Made by a program: the position numbers and the translations under genes. Under the pieces are notes generated by a model, which worked only from the letters and a program-made list of their open reading frames with translations, made no database searches and had not been told where the DNA came from. Of a DNA stretch of 64,000 nt, positions 55,441-64,000 are shown in pieces. Numbering within the stretch: the first letter of the stretch is position 1; each line of letters starts with the position of its first letter. Source of the stretch: Gambelia wislizenii (Eukaryota; Chordata; Lepidosauria; Squamata; Crotaphytidae); the NCBI GenBank assembly GCA_030847615.1, contig JAUMIR010000001.1, forward strand, positions 288,822,187-288,886,186. The letters run 5' to 3'.

Positions 55441-55540
55441 AAAAATGTGGCCCAATCCAGGTTTTGCCCTCCAGCAACAGTGTAAATTGGGTATTTTCTT
55501 ATAGCAGTCTATTGGGCCCTACCCCAGCTTTCCCCTGTTC
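55441..55540. other. No feature recognised
   Basis: Short unassigned spacer. Confidence 0.4.
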
Positions 55541-55870
55541 CAGACCCACCACCACCATTGTGGCCTCCTCATCCACCACCATCACTACCACAAGTTGCCA
55601 CCACCACAGCCTCCCAGACATCCTCCACTACCACCACAACCACCATCACCACATGTTGCCACCACCACAGCCTCCTAGGTCTCCTCCTCCACCACCACCA
55701 TCACCGCTGCTGCCACTGTACCCCACCACCACCTGCCCCTCCTCTTCCTCATCCACCTCCACCACCACGCTGTCACTGCAGCCTCCCAGGCCTTCACCTC
55801 CACCACAGCCACTGCCATGTGCCGCCACCACCACCACCACCACCTTCCAGGCCTCCAGAGACCCCCGACC
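55541..55870. repeat. (CAC/CCA)-rich low-complexity tract
   Basis: Dominated by CCACCA/CACCAC triplets with interspersed CTCC. The open frames rich in Pro/His/Thr (plus) or Gly/Val/Trp (minus) come from this composition. Confidence 0.85.
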
Positions 55871-57092
55871 ACCAACTGCAGATGACTGAATCAGTGGATA
55901 CTGCATCAGTGATTATGGGGGTGCTACTGTACTGGATTGTGCCATCATTCAGCCATCTGCACAAGGGGAAGTGTGGCCATGCACTCTCTGTTTGTGCAAC
56001 TGCCCACCCACTGCTAAGGACTGTGCTTACCAAAACCCTTAGGCAGCCCTCCTTGTGCAATGGTACAAGGGTACCTCAATTAGATACTACCCATGAGCCC
56101 TCAATCCCCGCACTGCTCTTTTTCTTGCCTCTCCCAAAGGTGGGAAGCCCCCCAGGAGCAGCAAATCAATTTTAAAATAATTTCTCTCCCCTACCCAATA
56201 CTATTTCACATACAAAAACACCCATTTTGCCACTCAGTGTGGGCTCCAGAGAGCCCCAGGGGCAGGAAACTGGGCCCCAAACCTACTGGATTTTCTCAGT
56301 GGGTTAGATCCAGATGACTGACTCCAGGTGGCTAACTTAAATCCTATTGCTTTCAACAGCTCCACTCTGTGCTCAAATCTGGATTGAGTCCAATGCCTGC
56401 AAGAAACTGCATGTACTGAAATGAAAGCCAGTCAATCGTTTGATCATCCAAATGGTTTGGACTTCAACTCCCAGAAGCGCCAGCCTACCTGCCCAATGAT
56501 CACAGATTCTGGGGCGTAAAATCTGGAATATCTAGTTGGAGGGGGAAATTGTTGAGAACCATGGCTGGAAGTGAAAACTCTGTTGTTTGGTATGTGGTAT
56601 ATGTGAAGAGCTCCCTTTTAACAAAGCATCACACATGTTATGGTTAATGTGGTCTGTTGATTTATATGGGGTCAGATCCCAGTTTTATGAGATCATATGT
56701 AGAACAGGTCCATTGAAATTAATAGGACATGATTTAGTCATGAATTATTTATGTCCTATTGATTTCAGCAGGTCTGCTTTAAGCATGGTGACTCAGTCTA
56801 GACCCAGCTTGTGTTTTCTATAAATGTTTATATCAAATGTTGTACAATATGATTTTTTTTTCCTTAGCCATTATGTTGTTCTATAGATTTGGCTCCAGCT
56901 TGAAAGGTCCATGAAAGCCTTTGACTTCACACATGACATCCCTTGTTGTCAATGAATAGCTTACAGTACCTACAGCCTAGAAAAGCTGCTGTTATGAACT
57001 ACCATTTCCAGAACCTCCCAGTCAGCAGGGTCAGTGGCCACTGTTTGTAAAGCATGGGAGGTTTGCTTGGAGTGGTCGTCCCAAAACATAGT
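55871..57092. other. Non-coding; one hAT-like fragment
   Basis: At about 56455-56575 'tttggacttcaactcccaga' and 'tgttgagaaccatggct' resemble parts of the hAT-like MITE at 25006. Otherwise nothing is recognised. Confidence 0.4.
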
Positions 57093-57285
57093 TTCTTCAT
57101 CATGGTCTCTGTGAATTCACACAATTGGGTAACACTGCACATGTGCAGAACAGCATTCAGAACATGCTAGAGTAGTTAGACAAGGGTTTTTGGTGGTAGC
57201 TCCACCCACCTCTGTATGGTATATAAATACTGAGCCCGTCAAAACCACCTCAGTTTCTTTTCCATCTGCCATGCTAGCAGCTATG
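57093..57285 (+). repeat. Left inverted terminal repeat of the DIRS element
   Basis: 'cacacaattgggtaacactg', 'ggtttttggtggtagctcca', 'cccacctctgtatggtatat' and 'aaaaccacctcagtt' match the reverse complement of 61490-61613. A TATATAAATA box lies at about 57222, a plausible promoter position. Confidence 0.92.
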
Positions 57286-58135
57286 GAACATTCTACTGTG
57301 ACTCAGCAGTTTCTCTTCAGTTTCTCTTTTGATTTGAAGAGATCTTTGACTTCTTTCAAGTGCTGCTCAGTATGCCGTGTGAAGATTCCAGACCACAATG
57401 GGCATTCGAAGTGCCTTCTTTGGGTGAATCTCATGTCATCACTTCATGCCCTCATTGCAAAGCTTTCACTCCACAGGCCAGGCAGAACAGGGAATCGAGG
57501 TTCAAGGCTCTACTCTGTGAGCCATTCTTGAAACTGTCCGACATCTTCATCTTCTCGATCACGTCTGATGGCTTCAAAGCCTCATCATGATTCCAAGACT
57601 CAATCTGTGTCAGTATCCATGGCCTCGAAAGAATGTCTGTATGCCAACAACACTTATGGGAACAAGTTTTTCCTCTGCTTGATAAACTGCCTGATGACAT
57701 AAAAAGATTGTCCATGGCCCTCTATAAAGAGGCTCATTGTTTAACTGGCCACCAAATCAACTCTGCTTGTTACTTCATGGATAGTGCTGCCAAGACTCTC
57801 ACTGGTTTCATCACTCCTCAACATCGTGTGTGGATAAGATCCTCGGGCTTGTCCTCTCAAGCTAGGGCAATGGTCAAGGACATGTCGTTTGATGAAGGAC
57901 TCTTCCACAAGGAAGCCAATGGGAAACTTGTACTCACACAAAAGATGTAGTCCACAGCCCGCAAAATTCAGCTTTCTGAACCAGCCTCATTTCCCATCGA
58001 AATCTTGGTACGGTTGGCCCCCATTCTCCTCAGGTCAATGCTCTTACAATCCTGCTCAGTACCATCATTTGAAACCTGATCAGCAGAACCCTTCTTTTCC
58101 TCTAAGAAAGGCTCCTCCTTGGTACTGACAACAAC
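57271..58135 (+). pseudogene. gag: DIRS gag-like region
   Basis: From ATG 57271 the frame gives FKCCSVCRVKIPDHNGHSKC, a Cys/His cluster; it then continues one frame over as LGESHVITSCPHCKAFTPQA. Together they form the C/H-rich motif found near the N-terminus of DIRS gag. A second segment (57633-57950) reads VFPLLDKLPDDIKRLSMAL and RVWIRSSGLSSQARAMVKDM, matching the DIRS gag pattern '..W.RSSGLS....'. A Pro/Gln-rich C-terminal piece in yet another frame ends near 58130. Several frame changes. Confidence 0.75.
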
Positions 58136-58139
58136 TTAA

Positions 58140-59890
58140 GAAGAAATTGGCAGACACTGGAAAGTGTTGCCTTTGACTTGTTGCTGGGTTCTCCTCCTCT
58201 TCCATCCAGTATTTTCTTTGGCGACAGACTCTCTCACTTCATCCCTGCTTGAGAGGCTATCACCACTGATTCCTGGGTTTTAGACATTGTGCACCAAGAC
58301 TATGGCATTGAGTTCGAGGACCTTCCACCCACCGGTTTCATTTCAGTTACTCTTCCTTCTGATGTCATTTTAGAAGAAGACTCTTTCTTGTTGGAGAAGG
58401 GTGCAATCAAACCCATGCCTTCTTTTATGGTCCATCAAAGCTTCTACTCCCATTATTTCATCATTGAGAAAAAAGATGGTGGACTTCACCCTATCCTAAA
58501 CCTGAGAGCTGAATTCATACATTTGTCCAAAGAAGGTCCGGGTGGTGACTCTGCCAACAATTCTTCCTTTCCTGCAGAAAGGGGACTGGATGGCTACTCT
58601 CGATCTCAGGGATGTATATTTCCACATTGGTGTCCAAGAATGTCATTGGTGTTTCCTTTCTTTTGCCATAGGAGGAAGGCCCTTCCACTTTTGTGTGCTA
58701 CCCTTTGGCCTCTCCACTGCCCCTCATGTGTTTATAAAATGTATGGCCATGGTGGCCTCTTGGCTACAACAAAAAAGAAATCCCCATCTTTCCTTATTTG
58801 GACAACCAGTTGTTTGTTGCTTGAACCTGAGACAAGCTTCTGGTCAACATCAACAACACTCTCTCTCTATGCTAAACAGCCTCGGACTCATGCTGAACCA
58901 TGACAAGTCCTCCTTGATACCATCCAGATGGGTTGTGTTCATAGGCACTCTCCTTGACTCAGTCTGCGCCAAGACATTCCTACCAAATGACTGGTACCCA
59001 AAACTACTCATTCCTCTCCACCGCTGCATGAAATCTCAACAGATGAGGGCTTGGCTGGTCCAGGTACTGTTGGGGTTCATGATCTCGACCACTGCTGTCA
59101 CCCCTTTCATGAACCTCCAGATGCTCCCCTTCAGTGTTGGTTTGTGAACATCTTCGACCCACTTCGCGATCTACAAAATTGGTTTCTCTTGATACCAAGT
59201 CCAGTCTGTCTGTCCCTCCTATGGTAGACAAGACCATGCAATGTATTGGGATGTTGTTTCTCCCTCCAAGGCCACAGCTGACTCTAAGTACAGATGCCTC
59301 TCTTGATGGTTGGGGCATGCACACCCTGGGACTCTCTATGAAAGTCTCTGGTCGACAACCAAGAAGTATTATCACATCAACGTGCTTGAAATACTGGCAG
59401 TCCAGAAGGCCCTTCATGTATTTGTACAGCTGTTTTGAAATCATACACTCCAACTCCTCACAGACATCAACACCATAAAGTATTATTTGAACAAGCAAGG
59501 AGGCACAAGGTCCTGAACTTTTGCTGACTCTTCGAATCTGGAACTGTTGCCTGTCCAGGGGCATTCGGATCTCCGCAATCCACCTCCCCAGTATGGAGAA
59601 CACCATGGCAGACACTCTGAGCAGATCCAAACAATCTTGCCATGAATGACTTTGCACCTGTCAGTACTTCAACTTGACTTCTCCAAATTGGGAACTCCTC
59701 TGATAGACCTATTTGCCACTGTAGAGAATATTCAGTGTTGGAAATTCTGCTCTCAGATTCCTCACTTGAATTCAAAGGGGGATGCTTCCCTTTTCAACTG
59801 GAACAGTCCCCTACTGTATGCATTCCCTCCTTTCCCCCTGATCTCCAGGGTCCTCGTTAAGCTCTGCATTGACTGTGCTTGATGCATTCT
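58140..59890 (+). pseudogene. DIRS reverse transcriptase and RNase H
   Basis: RT block: FIIEKKDGGLHPILNLR (about 58459-58509), then in the next frame WMATLDLRDVYFHIGVQE, PFHFCVLPFGLSTAPHVF and the active site read in a third frame as YLDN at 58795-58806 (the usual second Asp is Asn). DKSSLIPSRWVVFIGTLLDS follows. RNase H: LSTDASLDGWGMHTLG (about 59282-59329) and the DTLSRS-like stretch near 59612-59630. PLIDLFATVENIQ follows at about 59700. At least four frameshifts. Confidence 0.85.
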
Positions 59891-60029
59891 GGTCACCCCT
59901 TGGTGGCCTCACCAATCTTTCTATTGCTGTCAAACCACACATACAAACCACACATACAAGCACCTGCCTCTTCGTCCAGTTGTCCTCTCAATGTGCAATG
60001 GCCAGATTCGTCTACCAGACCTCAAAATG

Positions 60030-61075
60030 CTGAACTTCATGGCATGGAGGCTCTTCCTGTAACTGATTTACCTGACCACTTCTGCGATATCACCAACACC
60101 TCTCACCCCCCCTTCTATGATTTGCTTTTATACTTACTGATGGCTGTTTCATTTCCTTTTCTCCAGACCGAGCTGGTATTCAGGTTGTTCTTGAATTCCT
60201 GCATTTGCTCTCTGATGCTGGTCTCTCTTTGTCAACCATGATCTTTTTCTTGTCAGCTATTTTGAACCACTTCCTCCTGTCTGGTCATCCTTCCTGTTTC
60301 CAAGACCCTCTTGTGAAAAAGTTCCTCAAGGCATATCGTAACCTGCATCCTCCTGGCTCAAGACTGATTCCAACTTGGAGTCTTGATCTAGTTCTTTCCT
60401 AATTGCATCAACTTCCATTTGAACCTATGGCTTCCTTTAACCTGCTCCTTCTTTCCTGGAAGACAGCATTCCTAGTGGCAATCACTTTGACCCATCAACT
60501 AGTGGGCTGTGTGCCCTTCCTGTAGACCAATTATACCTATGCTTCCACAATGATAAAGTCTTCTTGCAACTGGACATTTCTTTTCTCCCAAACATGGTCT
60601 GTTCCTTGCATCTGAACCAGGACTTCGTACTCCCTGTGTTCTTCCAGAACCCATTGTCTGAACTCAGGCAAAATCTCCACACACTTGATGTGAGGAGGGC
60701 TCTCACTTTCTGTGTGGATCAAACTGCCTCATCTCATTGATCCCAGCATCTTTTTGTTTATTACTCTCAAAGTAAGCTTGGACTTCCCATTTCTCCCAAG
60801 AGACTGTCGAAGTGGGTGGTGTCAATGATCCACCTTGCTTATGAACTGGCTCGAGTCAAACCTCTTCCTTGGGTTTGAGAACACTCCACCAGAGCATTTG
60901 CTTCTTCTGCTTTTTTGGCAGGCATACCTTTGCTGGATGTTTGTTGGGGTTCTGTTTGTTCCCAGCCCATGACATTTGTATCTCATTACCATGTTGATAC
61001 TCATTCCAAAACTGAAGCTAATTTTGGCAGAGCTGTGTTGATGTCACGTATTACTTGGCGGTCATGTTTATTTGT
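60030..61075 (+). pseudogene. DIRS tyrosine recombinase
   Basis: The N-terminal helical part is visible as SLSTMIFFLSAILNHF and PLVKKFLKAYRNLHPP (about 60215-60350), then SLDLVLS and a core of broken frames. The catalytic C-terminal half reads LDVRRALTFCVDQTASSH, ISPKRLSKWVVSMIHLAYEL, HSTR at 60882-60893 (the HxxR motif), FASSAFLAGIPLLDVC and VSHYHVD with the candidate nucleophile Tyr at 60987-60989. A TGA at 60877-60879 lies just before HSTR. The enzyme would insert the circular element without target duplication. Confidence 0.85.
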
Positions 61076-61334
61076 GTTATCTTGCTTTCTGTAAAACAAT
61101 GTGCCTTTACCCTGGTGTGACTGCAGGGGTTCATTTCCTAATGTGCCTTATGGACCAGACCTGCTTTATTCTTGCTTTTCTCCTGTCCTATGCAACTAAG
61201 CTTCCAATACACAATCTCTTGTTTGAACCATACTGTAGGTATTGTGTTTTGTTTTGTTTTGTTGGTGCACTAAGCCATTATGTTGATTTTCTACATGACA
61301 CTCCCACCACCTGTAGGGTGTAGCTTGCTAATAT

Positions 61335-61431
61335 CCCAATTGTGTAAATTCACAGAGACCACAATGAAGAAAAACAGGTTATTTACCTGTAAATGTAGTT
61401 CTTCAAGTGGTCATATGTAAAATCGCACAAA
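61335..61431 (+). repeat. Internal complementary region (ICR) of the DIRS element
   Basis: 61335-61371 (from CCCAATTGTGTAAATTCACA) is the reverse complement of the left outer end 57093-57129 with about three mismatches. 61372-61431 (including 'tacctgtaaatgtagttctt' and 'caagtggtcatatgtaaaat') is the reverse complement of the right outer end, about 61606-61662. The two parts adjoin, as they would if copied from a circular junction. Confidence 0.92.
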
Positions 61432-61479
61432 CCTGGCCATCCTACCCTCATGTGTCCTGCTGTTCCTTGATTTTATTGA

Positions 61480-61662
61480 TGTTGCTTATGCTGCAGACAT
61501 GGAACTGAGGTGGTTTTGGTGGGCTTGGTATTTATATACTATATGGAGGTGGGTGGAGCTACCACCAAAAACCTTAGCCTAGAATGCATGTGCAGTGTTA
61601 CCCAATTGTGTGGTTTCATAGATGACCACTCAAAGAACTACAGTTACAGGTAAGTTACCTGT
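61480..61662 (-). repeat. Right inverted terminal repeat of the DIRS element
   Basis: 'aactgaggtggttttggtgg', 'atggaggtgggtggagctac' and 'caccaaaaacctt', then 'gtgcagtgttacccaattgt', is the complement of the left ITR. The outermost part 'gatgaccactcaaagaacta' and 'aggtaagttacctgtc' is found again only in the ICR. Confidence 0.9.
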
Positions 61663-62003
61663 CCTTTTCCAAGATCCATTCTGTCTGGCTCCCCCCCCTT
61701 TGGGGGGGGGGTGCAGGTGGCTTCCCTCCTTTGGGAAAATAAAAGCAGGAATATATAAATGTCAGTTCTTCTCCTATGTCAGTGATCATCCAGAGCATGC
61801 TATAATGTTTTTACTCAATGGCAAAGCAGGCCAATTATAACTGCAGAAGGCAGAGGCGATTCAATTGCTGCAGGTAATAAGATCTGCCTAACACTTGCCA
61901 TCTGCACTAGGGCTCCACATCTCACTCTCAGATTAAGTTTTCACAAAATGAAATTAAAGTCAAATTGAATCAAGTGTCTCTGTGTGTGCACATGTGCGTG
62001 CAT

Positions 62004-62035
<32 letters not shown>

Positions 62036-62289
62036 CTGTTCTCTGTGTTTTTTAATTTAATACTGCCCTGCTTTTGAGAAAGTATCAGAGTGGCAGAGCT
62101 GGGGTGGATCAAATGGCTTTGGAAAAGTGTGGAATGGAGGGTAAAGATGCCTTTTCTCTACACTTTTTCTGTCTAATATTTCCAGGAACATCTTCTCCTC
62201 ATGAAATGTTTTTTTTTCTTCCTTGCAGCCATAAGGACAAGAAGTTTTATAAACTAGCTGTATCCGACATAACATACACTATTATAGTT
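61663..62289. other. No gene; simple repeats
   Basis: A (GA)n run lies at about 62006-62029 with short (TG)n beside it, and a C/G run at about 61689-61711. Nothing else is identified. Confidence 0.45.
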
Positions 62290-62530
62290 GATTTCATAGA
62301 ATCATAGAATTGGAGAGTTGGAAGAGACCTCAGGGGCCATCCAGTCCAACCCCCTGCCATGAGTTGGAAGAGACCTCATGGTCCATCCAGTCCAACCCCC
62401 TGCCATGCAGGAAATCACAATCAAAGCATCCCTGACAGATGGCCATCCAGCCTCTGTTTAAAGACCTCCAAGGAAGGAGACCCCACCATGCTCCAAGGGA
62501 GTGTGTTCCACTGCCGAATAGCTCTTACTG
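62290..62530 (-). mobile_element. CR1 LINE 3' end, minus strand, with a 45-bp tandem duplication
   Basis: The complement of the CR1 3' UTR: 'catagaatcatagaattgga', 'ccatccagtccaaccccctg', 'gatggccatccagcctctgt' and 'gagtgtgttccactgccgaa'. The block 'gagttggaagagacctca' to 'aaccccctgccat' occurs twice in tandem (about 62313-62359 and 62360-62406). Confidence 0.9.
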
Positions 62531-62744
62531 AAGGCATTTTTATAATCAGGTTTTTAAAAAGGAAATCTGGGTTGAATTCTTAAAACGTGAGGCAGTAATT
62601 GTATTGCGTTTTGAGCAAATGGAAGAAATAGAAAAGTGTGAAAAGCATAGGTTCTGCTGCCATATGACAACCAAAATCCACGCTCTGAAACAGAAAATTC
62701 CAAATAAATGTAAATGATGACACTTGAAGCAGTCACCAAACTAT

Positions 62745-62950
62745 GGCTGCTGACATACTGCAGAAATAATGCAGTCTAGCACTGCTTTAATGGTGATGGC
62801 TCCATCCTATGGAATCCTGGGATTTGTGGTTTATTGTGGCACCAGAGCTCTCAGACAGGGAAGGCTAAATATCTCACAAAATGACAAACCCCAGAATTCC
62901 ATAGCATTGAGCCATGCTGTTAAAAGCAGTGTCAAACTGGATTATTTTTT
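62745..62950. mobile_element. Palindromic MITE ('tggaatcctggg' family)
   Basis: Left half 'ggctgctgacatactgcaga', 'cctatggaatcctgggattt'; right half 'aaaccccagaattccatagc' and 'aaagcagtgtcaaactggat'. The right outer terminus is lost. Confidence 0.75.
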
Positions 62951-63902
62951 GGTACCTTATAGAGCCCTAATCCGCAGTTGACTACTACTATGATTTCCTA
63001 TGACAGCTGAGAAGTCAGCAGGCAAACAACACCAACACCAACTTCTTACCTGCCTCTCCCTATGGATCTAGGCAGGGAACAACAGTTTAAAATACAGAAC
63101 GATGTATAAATCAATGTCCCCCTGTCTCACCTGGCACCCTCCAGAAATTTGGGCCACAATTTCTAGAAGTTTCCAGTAAGGTCTGTTGTTCTTCACATGA
63201 AAGGTTATATCATAATGCGTCAAATGATCGTACTCTTGACATGTTTCCTAAGCGACCAATCAGCAGAGTGGGAGTGAAAACATACTGAAGCATTTTAAAT
63301 ATGTAGATAATGGTATATGTTACGCCGGTTATCGCTAGTTAAAGGAAATTAAGACAGAAGTCTGTAGCTAAAGGGGTTGCTCCCAGATCTGGGTGAAATG
63401 AGGAGATCCTTCCCTCTCACTTCATTGCAGAGACTGGTTAAGGAAAGATTTCACCCAGCCCCCTTGCTTCTAGACAGAAAATGGAGGGTGAGCAGAGCAG
63501 AGGGTGTGCCCTGGCTTCACAAGGAGGGAGGGAGGGAGGGAGGGGGAAGGAGGAAGCTAGCTAAATAAAACCCACAGACTCTGTGCCCAGAGAATCTTTG
63601 CAAAGACGCCACCATGAACCCATTCATCCTTGCAAATTGTGCCTGGAGATTTGGTGAGCTGGAGATTTGCACCCGGATCTTCCCTCTTAGCTACAGCTGG
63701 GCCGCCCCTTGCAAAACTGGAAAGAAGAGGGAATTTCAGCTTGTTACCTGGTTGCATGACATTATTCCATATCTATATATAGTGCTTTGATGGTGTCTTC
63801 TGCATGGCAGAATGGGGTTGGACTGGATGAGCTTTGGGATCCCTTCCAATTTTATAACATTTCTAAGATCTGTTCTACACATTCCCCATTTCTTATGCAT
63901 AA
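62951..63902. other. Non-coding; GGGA repeat and a weak inverted pair
   Basis: (GGGA)n at 63521-63546. 'gtctgtagctaaaggg' (about 63359) and the complement of 'ctcttagctacagctggg' (about 63684) may be ends of a diverged TIR element, but this is weak. Confidence 0.4.
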
Positions 63903-64000
63903 GGTTGCCAAATTAAGACTGGAGAGGGTTCCTGTAGCATTAAAAGTTGCATAAAAGTGAGAATTTCAGCAGGGGTTGCTCTTCATGAAACCAGGTAAGA
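63903..64000. mobile_element. MITE left arm, cut by the window edge
   Basis: GGTTGCCA, then GGAGAGGGTT and GAATTTCAGCAGGGGTTG, match the left half of 31466-31643. The mirrored right half would lie beyond base 64000. Confidence 0.75.

Larger units (their letters stand above)
57093..61662 (+). mobile_element. DIRS1-type YR retrotransposon, degenerate, whole architecture
   Basis: Inverted terminal repeats flank gag, RT/RNase H and recombinase regions, and an internal complementary region (ICR, 61335-61431) matches the outer ends of both termini. ITR plus ICR is the diagnostic layout of DIRS1-like elements and serves the circular replication model. I see no methyltransferase domain, but the interval 59650-60030 is too degraded to exclude one. 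Many stops and frameshifts occur. The left end (57093) is set by the ICR match and the right end (about 61662) by the other ICR half. Confidence 0.9.

Noticed and set aside
55422..56175. Pro/His/Thr-rich and Gly/Val/Trp-rich open frames
   Set aside because: Product of the CAC/CCA low-complexity tract; no start context, domain or conservation signal.
57093..61662. Retroviral or LTR-type provirus
   Set aside because: Terminal repeats are inverted, not direct; no protease or DDE integrase; a tyrosine recombinase is present instead.
63355..63705. A further TIR element
   Set aside because: The inverted pair ('gtctgtagctaaaggg' versus the complement near 63684) is short and imperfect, with no clear target duplication.
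1..64000. Host protein-coding exons
   Set aside because: No open frame with splice-site context matched a recognisable host protein. All recognisable coding sequence belongs to transposable elements. Exons too short or diverged to recognise by eye cannot be excluded.

Overview
The window is non-coding vertebrate genomic DNA, most likely from a squamate reptile. I found no convincing host-gene exon. The repeat content points to a squamate: CR1 LINEs ending in ATTCTATG repeats, a BovB-type RTE LINE, tRNA-headed and 5S-rRNA-headed SINEs sharing one tail, two tyrosine-recombinase (YR) retrotransposons, a Penelope-like element, a mariner relic, and many TIR/foldback elements (Tigger-like, hAT-like and others). 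All family names come from reading motifs by eye, without a database search. Every protein-coding element seen carries stops, frameshifts or truncations.

Layout. 1-8.6 kb: two near-identical-length (~609 bp) TIR elements and a foldback element, plus a TIR element (2962-5657) swollen by a GC-rich minisatellite whose units are hairpins. 8.6-15.2 kb: a nested locus. An outer repeat holds a 6-kb interval bounded by TIRs of about 150 bp, and inside that lies a YR retroelement with gag, RT/RNase H and recombinase in order. 15-29 kb: sparse MITEs and SINEs (Tigger-like at 17.2 and 21.2 kb, a hAT-like element with a perfect 8-bp target duplication at 25.0 kb, a third TIR-family copy at 27.6 kb). 29.2-30.7 kb: BovB on the minus strand. 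31-38 kb: MITEs, a 5S-headed SINE and a CR1 split by younger insertions. 38.7-40.4 kb: a mariner relic interrupted by a 763-bp TIR element beside its first catalytic aspartate. 41-43.8 kb: two LINE remnants and a CR1 with a 5' inversion. 46.5-49.2 kb: a Penelope-like element split by a Tigger-like element filled with a 63-bp CpG-rich minisatellite. 49.4-53.8 kb: a nearly full CR1 with an ORF1 esterase and ORF2 endonuclease/RT. 54.2-55.4 kb: another CR1 3' piece with a foldback element in its tail. 57.1-61.7 kb: a decayed DIRS1-type element with inverted terminal repeats and the diagnostic internal complementary region. 62-64 kb: a CR1 tail and MITEs, one running off the edge.

There are no operons or cooperating host genes. 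The biology here is a layered record of transposition, and the nesting gives relative ages: young TIR elements lie inside SINEs, CR1, mariner and Penelope copies. The best leads are the two YR elements (one with clear DIRS1 architecture, the other inside a TIR-bounded 6-kb unit) and the two unrelated TIR elements that each amplified an internal GC-rich minisatellite.
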